A stretch of 64,000 bases of DNA, taken from NCBI RefSeq assembly GCF_017498545.1, contig NZ_CP071793.1, positions 310,001 through 374,000 on the forward strand, given 5' to 3'. Source of the stretch: Sulfidibacter corallicola. GTDB lineage: Bacteria > Acidobacteriota > Holophagae > Acanthopleuribacterales > Acanthopleuribacteraceae. Positions within the stretch are counted from its first letter, which is position 1. Every line of letters starts with the position of its first letter. The notes beneath the pieces were generated by a model. That model searched no databases. It was not told the origin of the DNA and saw nothing but the letters and a program-made list of their open reading frames with translations. This document shows, piece after piece, positions 53,361 to 63,124 of the stretch. Both the position numbers and the translations under genes were made by a program.

Positions 53361-54709
53361 CAGTCGACCTCCGGGTCGGTGTTCGGCCCATCGCCGGGAA
53401 GGCTCGCGAACACCTGGCGTTTCAGCAGGATGGTCACGATGATGCCCAGGAACAGGTAGAGCAGTGTGAAGCTCACCAGGCTCATCCAGATGTTGGGCAC
53501 CTGGGTGACCGCGTCCTTGGTGCGCATCACGCCCTGGATGACCCACGGCTGGCGGCCTACCTCGGTGGCGATCCAGCCGGCCTCCACCGCGATCAGACCC
53601 AGCGGGCCGTTGGCGATCAGCAGTTTGAGGAACCAGGGATGCCGCGTCATCCATTCCTGGGGCGGGCCTTTGGCGCCGCGCCACCAGAGAAACAGGGTGA
53701 TCAGCGCGGTGAGCATCATGACCATGCCGCATCCCACCATGATTTGGAAGGAGAAGTGGGTGATGGCCACCGGAGGCCGGTCTTCGGGCGGCACGGTCTT
53801 GAGGCCCGCGACCTCGGCCTGGGGATCGTTGAAGGCCAGGATGCTCAGAAGGTAGGGGATTTCGATGGCGTAGCGCGTTTCCTCGGCCTCTTCGTCGGGC
53901 CAGCCACCGATACGCAGCGGCGCACCGCGCTCCGTTTCCCATTGGCCCTCGAGGGCGGCCAGTTTGATCGGTTGCGACTCAGCCACGACTTTGGCGCTGA
54001 AATCACCGCTCAAGGGTTGAATCAAGGCCGTCACCACCGCCACGGGAAGTGCGATGGCCAGCGCTTTGCGGTGCGCGGTCGCGCCCGGATTGCGCAGCAG
54101 GACGGCGGCGTGGATCGCGGCCACCGCAAAAGCGACGGACTGGAAGGCCGCGATGGTCATGTGCGACGTTTGGGCCAGTGAGGCCGGATTCCACATCGCC
54201 GCCCACGGGTCGATGTTGACCGCCATGCCTTGTTCTATGTCGAATCCCGCGGGGGTGTTCATCCAGGCATTGGCGGTCACGACAAAGATCCCCGAAAGGG
54301 TGCCGCAGATACAGACCAGGATTCCGGCGACGAAGTGAACACGCTCGGGCACCTTGCCGTCCCAACCGTAGAGATAGATCCCCAGGAAGATGGCCTCCAG
54401 GAAAAAGGCGAATCCTTCCATGGCGAACGGCAGGCCGATAACCGGGCCTGCGAATTCCATGAACCCGGGCCAAAGCAGGCCCAGCTCGAAGGAGAGCACG
54501 GTGCCGGTCACTGCGCCGACCGCAAACAAAATGGCCGTGCCGCGGCACCAGCGTTTGGCCAGGGTGCGGTAAATCTCGTCGCGGGTCTTCAACCAGCGGG
54601 CTTCCGCCAGGACCATCAACAGGGGCATGGCGATGCCCGCCACCGCAAATAAAATGTGAAACATCAGGGACATGGCCATTTGTAGGCGCGCAGCGAGCAA
54701 ATCGGTCAT
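53360..54709 (-). CDS. cydA: Cytochrome bd-type quinol oxidase subunit I (short Q-loop)
   Basis: 449 residues from ATG 54709, after GAGGT; an ATG eight codons earlier is less likely. Haem ligands are in place: H18 in M-F-H-I-L-F (haem b595), a His in Q-T-S-H-M-T-I near 180 and the Met in F-S-F-Q-I-M-V-G near 325 (haem b558). G-W-D-G-K-V-P-E-R-V-H-F and L-S-G-I-F-V-V-T-A-N-A-W-M-N-T-P are family signatures. It is shorter than E. coli CydA (522) because the quinol-binding Q-loop is short, as in cyanide-insensitive CioA-type oxidases. A terminal oxidase for low oxygen or stress. Confidence 0.95.
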   Translation of the reverse strand: MTDLLAARLQMAMSLMFHILFAVAGIAMPLLMVLAEARWLKTRDEIYRTLAKRWCRGTAILFAVGAVTGTVLSFELGLLWPGFMEFAGPVIGLPFAMEGFAFFLEAIFLGIYLYGWDGKVPERVHFVAGILVCICGTLSGIFVVTANAWMNTPAGFDIEQGMAVNIDPWAAMWNPASLAQTSHMTIAAFQSVAFAVAAIHAAVLLRNPGATAHRKALAIALPVAVVTALIQPLSGDFSAKVVAESQPIKLAALEGQWETERGAPLRIGGWPDEEAEETRYAIEIPYLLSILAFNDPQAEVAGLKTVPPEDRPPVAITHFSFQIMVGCGMVMMLTALITLFLWWRGAKGPPQEWMTRHPWFLKLLIANGPLGLIAVEAGWIATEVGRQPWVIQGVMRTKDAVTQVPNIWMSLVSFTLLYLFLGIIVTILLKRQVFASLPGDGPNTDPEVD

Positions 54710-55191
54710 ATGAACCTCACGGGTTCGCGACATGGACGGAGGGTGGGTGCCATGTCGCGGTTGCGAGCGACTCCAGTTTCGGAATGCGGGATCTCCGACC
54801 CAGGGGCACGGCCGCGGGGGGCTGGGTGCGTCGGCCGATCGGAAGGACCGCCCTTTGGATCATCATGGGGTTGTGGACTTTTTTGGAACCATAGCCGAAT
54901 TCAGGCGATGCCGCAGGTTATTTTTTGGAATTCAAATCAGGGGACGTCATGGGGCGGGTCACGGGACGTCCGATTCCGTATAGAACACAATAAATCGAGC
55001 TTCTGATCGATATGTTCCGGTTATATGACCATCAGGTTACGCCAGACCGGCCGTTTTGCGGTTTTTTTGATTGCTTTTTGAGGCAAAATCGTGGCGAATC
55101 ATGCGATATTTAGGAATCGAAATCGTGAATCGACAGGTCCGTCGACATTTGAGACAAACCGAGGTACCTGCTTTCCAAGGGGTGAACCGCA
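54710..55191. other. Divergent intergenic region between cydA and a kinase gene
   Basis: 482 bases. AT-rich from about 54890 to 55110. On the minus strand a TCTATAC near 54980 could be the -10 of cydAB, but no clear -35 or FNR box is present. An AAGGGG site precedes the kinase ATG. No gene is supported here. Confidence 0.45.
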
Positions 55192-57309
55192 ATGCGCAAA
55201 CAGCTAGGCCATTACGAAATCATCGGTGAATTGGGGCGTGGCGGCATGGGTGTCGTCTACCGGGCCCATGAGGTCTCGCTGAACCGATCCGTGGCAATCA
55301 AGGTACTTGCCGAAAAGGTGGCCGGCGACGAAGAGCTGGTGGCTCGCTTTCTCAGGGAGGCGCGCAGCGCGGCGGCCTTGAATCACCCCAACGTCATCCA
55401 GATCTATTTCATCGGAGAGGAAGAAGGCCAGCACTTTTTTGTCATGGAGTTCGTGGAGGGCGATTCCCTGGCCCAGATCATTCGGCGTCAGGGACGGTTG
55501 GATCCAGAATACGCGGCCGACATTCTCGGCCAGGCCGCCGCTGGATTGGCCGCGGCTCACGAGAAGGGCATCGTCCACCGCGATATCAAACCCGGCAACA
55601 TCATGGTCGATCGCAATGGCGTGGTGAAACTGGCCGATTTCGGGATCGCCTTCATGCCGGATTTCGGCAAGAAACTCACCTCCACGGGCCAGTTCCTGGG
55701 TACACCCGGTTACCTATCGCCTGAAATTTGTACCGGTAGCCCGCTCGACCATCGGGCCGATATCTTCTCTCTGGGCGTCGTCTTTTTCGAAATGTTGACC
55801 GGAACGACGCCCTTCAATGCCGACAGTCCCTTCGCCATGATTCACAACGTGGTCAAGGCGCCGATTCCCGACGTCCGGGCACTCAACCCGTTGGTGGATG
55901 AAGAGACGATTTCCATCCTTGGGAGAATGGTCGAAAAAGATCCCGAGGACCGGTACCAGGGATGTGGGGAGCTCATCGACGAGTTGGCTCGCGTGTTCGG
56001 GACCACCGGTCGCCATACCCTGCCGCTGTCCAAACCACTCGCGACCACTGCCGCTTCCGGAAATACCGACAACATTCCCACCCTGCTGGTCGATTCCTCC
56101 TCGCCCGATGCCGAAACCACCGACATGGTGCCGGAATCCGAGCCGTCCGCCGAGACGCCCGCGACGGGCGCCGACGTCGCCCAACCACCGCCCGTTCCGG
56201 TCGAGGGTACGGTGGCCGCGGCCCCTGAGTCGAAGCGGCGGTTTTCACCATTGATTTGGGCGACGGCCGCCGTCCTGGTGTTTTTGCTGGTGATCGCGGG
56301 CCTCGCTACGCGGCAATCGGAACCTGCCGAGCGAGATGGATCGGGTAGCGAACCCACGAGCGCGTCTATCGAACACGAGACCGAGCCGTCTAGGGGAGAA
56401 CCCTCGAACCAGGGCGAGGCGCCGGTCGAGACCCATGCCGATGGCGATGGAACGGTTCCTCCCGATTCGGCCGACTCGGCGCAGGCGAATACCGAAACCC
56501 CGAGCGCGGGAAGCGATTCGAAACAGGCCAGCCCGGCTCAGGCCGACGGAACGCCCGCCCAAGGGGGCGATGTCGAGACCGCCCAAAAGTCAGCGGTCGA
56601 TGCCGCACCCCAAGTGGCCTCGGCCCAAGGCGATTCAAGGGATGATTCGCCCTCGACGGGGAAGGCGGGTCAAGCCAACGCGGCTCCAGCCAACGAGGGG
56701 GGCGAACCGAGCCCAGGCGTGACGGGCGATGCCGACGTCGACGTGGCTTCCAGCGATCTCATCGAGGAGTCGCCGGAGTTGGTGGATGCGCCGACGCGGG
56801 TCCACGAATCGAGAGCGCCGTTGCCCAGAAAACGCAGATCGGGCAACGGTGCCAATAGAGCTGAAGGCGATGGACCCAAACTCGCGGTGATGGTATCCGG
56901 CGATGCGGTGTACGCCGAACCGCTGGAATCGGCCATGGAACTCCATTTGGCGCAGGACGAGATCGCGCTTCTCGATGAAAAGGAAATCCACGATCCGCAA
57001 ATGTGGCTGGAACGCAAGCCGCTGTCGGTCAGTCGTGTCCGCAAGATGCTGTACGAAGAGGGCGCCAATGTGCTGGTCCTGGTGCAGATGAAGCACCAGG
57101 GAGAGCGAGAGTTGGAGTTCATGGGAAGAACCGAAACGGCGTATCGCGCGCGGGTTTCCCTACGGGTCTATGCGCTGCCCAGGGGCAAGCAGCTTTCGAA
57201 ACCCAAGAGCCAGGTGATCGAATACACCCTGACCAATGCGGCCAAGAAAGCCGGGAACGACAGCCTGGTGCTCTACGAGTCGGTCGTCAAGGCGCTGGAA
57301 TCGCTCTGA
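55192..57309 (+). CDS. Membrane Ser/Thr protein kinase with extracytoplasmic C-terminal domain
   Basis: 705 residues. Kinase domain about 8-270: G-R-G-G-M-G loop 15-20, K37, H129-R-D, D149-F-G, G-T-P-G-Y-L-S-P-E activation end; fully catalytic. A Pro/Glu/Thr linker at 280-348 leads to one membrane helix at 353-371, then a 190-residue low-complexity Ser/Glu/Ala/Asp linker. A folded domain at about 560-705 (L-A-V-M-V-S-G-D-A-V-Y, N-V-L-V-L-V-Q-M-K) resembles CsgG/LpoB-like or TolB N-terminal-like alpha-beta domains. It would put a sensor outside the membrane and phosphorylate targets inside. Confidence 0.85.
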   Translation: MRKQLGHYEIIGELGRGGMGVVYRAHEVSLNRSVAIKVLAEKVAGDEELVARFLREARSAAALNHPNVIQIYFIGEEEGQHFFVMEFVEGDSLAQIIRRQGRLDPEYAADILGQAAAGLAAAHEKGIVHRDIKPGNIMVDRNGVVKLADFGIAFMPDFGKKLTSTGQFLGTPGYLSPEICTGSPLDHRADIFSLGVVFFEMLTGTTPFNADSPFAMIHNVVKAPIPDVRALNPLVDEETISILGRMVEKDPEDRYQGCGELIDELARVFGTTGRHTLPLSKPLATTAASGNTDNIPTLLVDSSSPDAETTDMVPESEPSAETPATGADVAQPPPVPVEGTVAAAPESKRRFSPLIWATAAVLVFLLVIAGLATRQSEPAERDGSGSEPTSASIEHETEPSRGEPSNQGEAPVETHADGDGTVPPDSADSAQANTETPSAGSDSKQASPAQADGTPAQGGDVETAQKSAVDAAPQVASAQGDSRDDSPSTGKAGQANAAPANEGGEPSPGVTGDADVDVASSDLIEESPELVDAPTRVHESRAPLPRKRRSGNGANRAEGDGPKLAVMVSGDAVYAEPLESAMELHLAQDEIALLDEKEIHDPQMWLERKPLSVSRVRKMLYEEGANVLVLVQMKHQGERELEFMGRTETAYRARVSLRVYALPRGKQLSKPKSQVIEYTLTNAAKKAGNDSLVLYESVVKALESL

Positions 57310-57491
57310 GCTTCGCGCCCGTTCCCAGCGAACCGCAAACACGAAGTGTGTTGCGGTTCCGGTCCGGTCCGAGTGGGGTACTCGAGTTCGCGTGGGATGG
57401 ATGTCGCGTCGATGGCCTGCGATGACGGATTGGTTCGAGCCGTATGGACGAACCGTCTCGAACGAGCCGTTCCCCACCGGGTATCGGAGGA

Positions 57492-57521
57492 ATAAAAAAG
57501 GCCCCCTCGGCAGAGGGAGCC
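57492..57521 (-). terminator. Rho-independent terminator of the M16 peptidase gene
   Basis: Stem GGCTCCCTC / GAGGGGGCC with one mismatch and loop TGCC, read on the minus strand and followed by TTTTTTATT. It lies 42 bases after the peptidase stop at 57564, and is also 180 bases downstream of the convergent kinase gene. Confidence 0.85.
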
Positions 57522-57563
57522 TCTTTGTTCCCGTCAGGCGGGAGCTTGTTCGATATCGGATGA

Positions 57564-60428
57564 TCAGTCGAACACTTTATCGATGGGGATGATCGTCACG
57601 TCGTCCGCCTTCAGTTTCAGCGGATACTTTTCGATGACCTTGTCTTCCTTCAACAGGTCCGCGGGTTTCTCCGCGTTGTAGGTCATCGGCGACGGCGCGT
57701 CCGCGATCAGTTGATCGCGCAGGCCCGCCGCGTCCTTGGTGACGAACACGAACTTGACGTCCTTGCTCTGCAAGTGCTTCTTGATCGCCTTGTTCACCTG
57801 TTTGCGGGTGAGCTTCTTCAGGTTGTCGACGATGTATTCGTTGAATCCGGGGATGTCGTAGTACTCGCTGTCCAACTGGTAGCCGAGACGGCGGCTGTCC
57901 GAATTGGTGAGCACGTTGACGTACTTCAACAGATAGTTGCGGGTGGCTTCGAAGTCTTCCTTGCTGATGCCTTCCTTCACGAACTTGTCCAGTTCGTACT
58001 TGGCCACGCGCAGCGCGAAATGGGCTTGCTGCGGCGGGACCGGGCGAATCCAGACCTGGAAGATCTGTTGTTGGCGGGCCAAGTTCGGATCCGGCTGGAA
58101 CTGGAACATGCCTCTCGGGAAGTATTCGATGTAGGCGTAATCGCCGTAGTTCATGCCGCGGATCTCGCGAATGCGCTGGTACAGGTAGCTATTGGAGGAG
58201 CGATGCTCGCCGAAGTAGCTGCGGGCCAGCCACAGTGCGGCGAAATCGGGATGGGCGCGGTTGACCTCGATCGGGAAACCGAAGGAAATCGCGGTGGCGC
58301 GGGTTTCCTTTTCGAGGATGCGAACCTTCAAGCCGTCGATGTCGGCCGGTTTGGGCAGTTCGGCGCGTTTCTCGACGCTTCCGGCCGGCAGGGTGGCGAA
58401 ATCGCGCTTGACGTCGTCGATGAATTCCGGAGCGAAATTGCCGGAGAAGCCCAACACCAGGTTGGCGCGGGTGTAGTGCTCGGCGTAGAAGGCCTTGATG
58501 TCCTCGAGCGTGATCTTCTCGATGGCGCCGATGTGGCCGGCGGTCAGGGTTCCGTAGGGGTGGCCTTCGTAGATGAACTCGTACAGCGCTTCCTTGCCCA
58601 ATTCTTCATCGTTGTTTCCGCGCAAATTCACTTTGATGGAGTTGATGATCTGGGTTTTCACGCGCTCGAAATCCTTTTCGGACCAGGCGGGATCCAGCAA
58701 TTGGGTTGAAACGATGTCGTAGTAGGCCTCCAGGTTGTCGGCATGGGTGGCGCCGATGAATACGGTCATTTCCTTGTCGACCTGGGCTCCGAAGGAGGCC
58801 GCCATGGGGTACAGGGCCTTTTGGATTTCGCTGAAGCTCATCTGGTTGCTGCCGCCCTGGGTGATCATGGCGGAGGTCAGCGTGGCCAATCCCGGTTTGC
58901 CGCTCGGATCGGAAACCGAACCGGTGTTGAAGAGAATTCGGAAATTGAGGATGGGCGAAGGCGATTGAACGAAGGTGCTCGCGATCTCGGGAACGGGCGC
59001 CTTTTCACGAGTGGCCCAACGATCCACGGAGCCCGCACCCGTCTCGCCCTCTGGCAAGTCGCCGTGGGACAGGTTGACCACGACCATGCGCTGGTCCACA
59101 AAATACTTGTTGGCCATTTTCTGGAGGAGCTGCGGGGTGACTTGGTCGTACAGGCGGTACATGCGGTTCAGGGTTTCGGGATCGCGGTTGAAGGCGAGGT
59201 AGCCGACCATGGCCGCCGCAATGCGTTCGCTGCTCGTCAGGCCCATGACGAAATCGTATTTCAGGTTGGATTTGATTTCTTCCAGCCGTTTTTCGTCGAC
59301 CAGCTCGGTGCGCATCCGCGCGAACGTTTTCTGGATCTCGTCGCGAACGTACCAGGCATCTTTGGGGTTCTTCAGTTGTGCCGCCGTGGTCAACAGATAG
59401 GGATCGATGCGGTTGGGGAAAAAGCCCATGACCCGGGTGACCTTTTGTTCTTGAATGACCAGCTTTTGGTAGATATCCGAGCTGGAGGAAAAGGCGATGG
59501 CGCTGACGATGTCCATGGCGGCCATGTCCAGTTCCGTCTCGGAAACGGCCGGACCGTGAAAGGCGACCGTCACCCAAGGCAGGGTGGGGGAGTCCCAATC
59601 GACTTTTTCGTAGAGCGGCCCGCGAGGTTCCGGCTCTTTGGGGATGTCGGAGGTGTAGCTGCCCCGCTCCCAGTCGCCCCAGTACTTTTCGACCAGGGCG
59701 AAGGCTTGCTTGGGTTCCACGTCGCCGGTCAACATGACCACGGTCTTTTCGGGACGGTAGAAGCGCTTGAAGAATTCCAACGAGTAATCGTACTGGTTGG
59801 GCATGTCCTCGATGTCCTGGATGAAGCCCATGGTCGTGTGCTTGTAGGTGTGTTTCTGAAACGCCAGGTTACGCTGGCTCTCGATCAGTTTGAGGATCGG
59901 GTTTGCGTAGTTTTTATTGTATTCGCCAAGCACCGCTCGGGCCTCGGTCTGAAAATCGGCGAGCGAGTATTTGAGGTTTTGGAACCGGTCGGCTTCGAGC
60001 TCCAGCACGATTTCCAAATCTTCCTTGGAGAAGGTGAGGTGGTAGTTGGTGTAGTCGTCGGTCGTGTAGGCGTTCTGGTCCGCGCCGATGTTCTTCAGGA
60101 TGGCCGAGTACTCTTCGTTGGGGTATTTCTCGGTGCCGCGGAACATCATGTGTTCGAAAAAGTGAGCGAATCCCGACTTTCCTGGCTCCACTTCGTTGCG
60201 GGAACCGGTTTGCACCGGGATTTGAAGGGAAACCAGGTTGGGGATTCCCGTAGGGACGACCACGATTCTCAGACCGTTTTCGAGGTCCTTGACGTGGTAG
60301 TTGTATGGGAAGACGCGGTTGGCGTTTTTGTCGCCTTGCTTGCCTTTGCTGGCGGCCATCAGGTTCCCTCCCGAAACCAGGACCAGTAGCAGTCCCACTA
60401 AGATCGTTCTGATCTTGAAAGCATTCAT
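57564..60428 (-). CDS. Exported M16 (insulinase-type) zinc metallopeptidase
   Basis: 954 residues from ATG 60428 (AGAGGT upstream; the frame opens seven codons earlier without a site). Signal peptide about 1-25. The first M16 half carries the inverted zinc motif H89-F-F-E-H93 and a third ligand E169 exactly 76 residues further. The second half (about 500-950) keeps the fold (R-A-N-L-V-L-G-F-S-G-N-F) but has no H-x-x-E-H, as in two-domain pitrilysin-like peptidases where it forms the closing half of the chamber. It probably degrades short peptides in the periplasm. It ends at a strong terminator. Confidence 0.93.
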   Translation of the reverse strand: MNAFKIRTILVGLLLVLVSGGNLMAASKGKQGDKNANRVFPYNYHVKDLENGLRIVVVPTGIPNLVSLQIPVQTGSRNEVEPGKSGFAHFFEHMMFRGTEKYPNEEYSAILKNIGADQNAYTTDDYTNYHLTFSKEDLEIVLELEADRFQNLKYSLADFQTEARAVLGEYNKNYANPILKLIESQRNLAFQKHTYKHTTMGFIQDIEDMPNQYDYSLEFFKRFYRPEKTVVMLTGDVEPKQAFALVEKYWGDWERGSYTSDIPKEPEPRGPLYEKVDWDSPTLPWVTVAFHGPAVSETELDMAAMDIVSAIAFSSSSDIYQKLVIQEQKVTRVMGFFPNRIDPYLLTTAAQLKNPKDAWYVRDEIQKTFARMRTELVDEKRLEEIKSNLKYDFVMGLTSSERIAAAMVGYLAFNRDPETLNRMYRLYDQVTPQLLQKMANKYFVDQRMVVVNLSHGDLPEGETGAGSVDRWATREKAPVPEIASTFVQSPSPILNFRILFNTGSVSDPSGKPGLATLTSAMITQGGSNQMSFSEIQKALYPMAASFGAQVDKEMTVFIGATHADNLEAYYDIVSTQLLDPAWSEKDFERVKTQIINSIKVNLRGNNDEELGKEALYEFIYEGHPYGTLTAGHIGAIEKITLEDIKAFYAEHYTRANLVLGFSGNFAPEFIDDVKRDFATLPAGSVEKRAELPKPADIDGLKVRILEKETRATAISFGFPIEVNRAHPDFAALWLARSYFGEHRSSNSYLYQRIREIRGMNYGDYAYIEYFPRGMFQFQPDPNLARQQQIFQVWIRPVPPQQAHFALRVAKYELDKFVKEGISKEDFEATRNYLLKYVNVLTNSDSRRLGYQLDSEYYDIPGFNEYIVDNLKKLTRKQVNKAIKKHLQSKDVKFVFVTKDAAGLRDQLIADAPSPMTYNAEKPADLLKEDKVIEKYPLKLKADDVTIIPIDKVFD

Positions 60429-60697
60429 GTAAACCTCTGAGAAAATCAAATTCGCCGCGGCACCTCAACAGTCGCGCTCTGTCCGGTCGGCGCTGAATCG
60501 GGCACGGAAATCCTTCGTGCCGCCAGGGGCCATGTGCGGGGCCGATCACCGTTGCTTCTGCGCTACGGCAGGAACCAATACTTTGTTCCTCTTTTCGAAA
60601 TAGCCATTCTAGCCGAGAAAGCCGGAATGCCAAAAATCAACGCGTAATTTGCGGTGATTTTGGTTCGTCAGCACCGAAAAAAGATCGATCGCGGTGC

Positions 60698-63124
60698 TCA
60701 AAGCAGGATTCGGTCGAGGTTTTCGGTGTGGGTGTTGGTGATCGGGAGATCGGACCGGACGCGCTGGAACCGCTGCGCGATGTCCTCGATTCGATAGTCG
60801 CGAACGGTGAAGTCCAGGCGGAAGTTGCGCACGCCACGGGCGCGGAACCAGGCGAGATCGCCGCTCCAACTCAGCGCGCGATCACCGACGACGGTACTGC
60901 GACATCGGTCGTGACGGACCTCGAAGTGGTCGCCGTGCTCGTTTTCGATGAACAGTGTTTCGTGACCGCAGGCCTTGGCGCCGGGGCAACCGCCGTAGAG
61001 GGCGGCCAGACTGCAGGCTTCGGCGACGAAGAGCGGTGTGTCGGTGTAGGCGATCGCTTCGAAGCGGGTCGGGTCACAGGCCGCGAGCAGGGCCTCCATG
61101 TTGGGACGGTCGTCCTCGAGCGAGAGGGTGAAGCGGCCGTCGACGCCCATGTCCTGCAGCGCTTCGACGGACCAGGTGTTGAGGTGGTAGACGGAGAAGT
61201 CGGCGTGCAACCGTCGTCCCTCGCGGCAGGGCTCGATGAGGTCGAAATGACCCGGATTGGCGAGGACCCAGTCGAAGGGTACCTCGTCCAGATCTTTCAT
61301 TCGATGGCGGATAACGCGTAAGTCCCATTTTCGCAGAACCATGGGCAACGATAGGCGCAACGGGCCGGCGAAGGTTCGCAACGTGGCGAGGGCTTCTTTC
61401 CATTGCGGCGTGGACAGGGTGGGACGCAGGACGAAATCGAGGCCCGCCTCGTGTTGGTTGGCCAGTTCGATGACGGGCGCCAGTTGCTCGGGGTTGTCCA
61501 CCCGCAGGATGAACTCCGGTTCGGCCTGGGCACGCGGAACCGCTTTCACCGGTCGATTCGCTTGGTCGACCAGCTCTTCGATCCATCGCGCTCGCGCCGA
61601 ATCGGTCTGTTCCGACAATTCCGCCAGCATGGCGCGACGGCCTTTCTTGAGGAGCGAAAGCGGCATGAAGTCATCGATGGCGACCGGACCGTGGTAGCTG
61701 CCCGGGCGGAAGGGGCTGTCGCCGAATCGGAACATCAGCTCCTTGATCGGCGTGCCTTTTCCGGTTTTGGACGGGGATGTCTCGAATTGACGCGTTACCT
61801 GGGCATAGGGATGGGCGGCCCGAATCGTCAGGGTCCCTTGGGCAGGTCCCTCTCCGACTTCGACGAAGAGGTCCACGGGTAGCGGCAAACCCGACTCCTG
61901 CTGGTCGAGCAGGGATTTTTGGGGCCGGTAACGTTGCTCCACTTCCTGCGAGCGGACCCACCAAACGGAAGTGCCCTTTGGGAACGATTGGGAGAGACGC
62001 ACGATGGTGTTGCGCGCCGGTCGCATTCGGTCGCCGCCGGAGACGTCGTATTTATTGAAGGACATGAGGGTTTCTTCGCGATTGGGGGCCACCAACCGCA
62101 GGCCGTCGTAGCGCTGAATCCCGGTTTGGAGCAGGCGGAAGGCATTGCCGCTTCCGTCGATCGTGCCGATGTGAATTCCGCGGGAGCCGGTAGCGGTGAG
62201 ATCCACCGGGTGATCTCCGAACTGGCCGCGCTGGTAGAAGGCGGCGGTGTAATCGCGTCCGAAGGAAAGCTTCAAATCGCTTTCTTGGCGTTCGGTGTCT
62301 CCATCTTGGAGGCGTCCTCGGTAGGCCTCGACCGCCGCGTGTACGTAGGCCGGCCCCTTGCGGCGGCCTTCGATCTTCAGGCTGTCGACACCGGTTTCGA
62401 GGAGCTGCGGCAAGATCTCCAGGGTGTTCATGTCCTTCATGCTGAACAGGTAATTGCGGAAGCTCCCTTTCTCCGCGGCCATGGGAAAGGTGGTGTCGTT
62501 GTGGATCTTGTAGCCCTTCCGGCAGGTGTAGGCGCACTCGCCGCGGTTGCCCGATCGGCCGCCCACGGATCCACTGAAAAAGCACATGCCGCTGTAGGTG
62601 TAGCACATGGCGCCGTGGCAAAAGACCTCGAGCTCGATCACGTCCGGGGGATAGGCGGCGCGGATCTCTTCGATTTCGGCGAACGTCAGTTCGCGCGCCA
62701 GGACCACGCGTTGAAAGCCTTCCGCGACGCAGAACGCGACGCCTTCGAGATTGTGGACCGCTAGCTGGGTGGATGCGTGGCGGCGCAGATGGGGAAAATG
62801 ACGGGCGATGGTGCGCCCGAGGCCGATATCCTGGAGAATGACCCCGTCGATGCCGCAATCGCTCGCGCCGGCGAGTGCGCGCAGAAGCGGTGCTCGCTCC
62901 TCCATTTTGACCAGGGTGTTGAGGGTCAGGTAGACCTTGGTTCCCTTCTCATGGGCCAACGGTACGTAATAGGCCAACTCGTCGAGGGAAAAGTTGATGG
63001 CATTGCCGCGCGCGTTGAATTCTTTCAGGCCCAGGTAGACCGCGTTTGCACCGCTTTCCAATGCGGCCACCAGCGATTCCGGTGAGCCGGCCGGCGCCAG
63101 CAGTTCCACCGGCGGTGGGTTCAC
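60698..63124 (-). CDS. U32 family protein, likely tRNA/rRNA hydroxylation (RlhA/TrhP-like)
   Basis: 808 residues from GTG 63124, which has AGAGGAGA upstream; the frame begins 18 codons earlier without a site. The N-terminal part (P-V-E-L-L-A-P-A-G-S-P-E-S-L-V-A-A) is a U32 TIM-barrel-type domain. The cluster site is F-C169-H-G-A-M-C174, C181, and G-E-C197-A-Y-T-C201-R. A C-terminal extension of several hundred residues corresponds to DUF3656 and more, so it is longer than E. coli RlhA (about 650). Homologues insert hydroxyl groups into RNA using prephenate and a cluster. The older name peptidase U32 is probably wrong as a function. Confidence 0.88.
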   Translation of the reverse strand: MNPPPVELLAPAGSPESLVAALESGANAVYLGLKEFNARGNAINFSLDELAYYVPLAHEKGTKVYLTLNTLVKMEERAPLLRALAGASDCGIDGVILQDIGLGRTIARHFPHLRRHASTQLAVHNLEGVAFCVAEGFQRVVLARELTFAEIEEIRAAYPPDVIELEVFCHGAMCYTYSGMCFFSGSVGGRSGNRGECAYTCRKGYKIHNDTTFPMAAEKGSFRNYLFSMKDMNTLEILPQLLETGVDSLKIEGRRKGPAYVHAAVEAYRGRLQDGDTERQESDLKLSFGRDYTAAFYQRGQFGDHPVDLTATGSRGIHIGTIDGSGNAFRLLQTGIQRYDGLRLVAPNREETLMSFNKYDVSGGDRMRPARNTIVRLSQSFPKGTSVWWVRSQEVEQRYRPQKSLLDQQESGLPLPVDLFVEVGEGPAQGTLTIRAAHPYAQVTRQFETSPSKTGKGTPIKELMFRFGDSPFRPGSYHGPVAIDDFMPLSLLKKGRRAMLAELSEQTDSARARWIEELVDQANRPVKAVPRAQAEPEFILRVDNPEQLAPVIELANQHEAGLDFVLRPTLSTPQWKEALATLRTFAGPLRLSLPMVLRKWDLRVIRHRMKDLDEVPFDWVLANPGHFDLIEPCREGRRLHADFSVYHLNTWSVEALQDMGVDGRFTLSLEDDRPNMEALLAACDPTRFEAIAYTDTPLFVAEACSLAALYGGCPGAKACGHETLFIENEHGDHFEVRHDRCRSTVVGDRALSWSGDLAWFRARGVRNFRLDFTVRDYRIEDIAQRFQRVRSDLPITNTHTENLDRILL

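Noticed and set aside
58743..60389. A 548-codon plus-strand frame opposite the M16 peptidase
   Set aside because: Shadow frame; the minus strand has the H-x-x-E-H motif, a signal peptide and a terminator.
60670..60698. AGCACCG/CGGTGCT hairpin at the U32 stop as a terminator
   Set aside because: The T-run lies inside the loop instead of after the stem.
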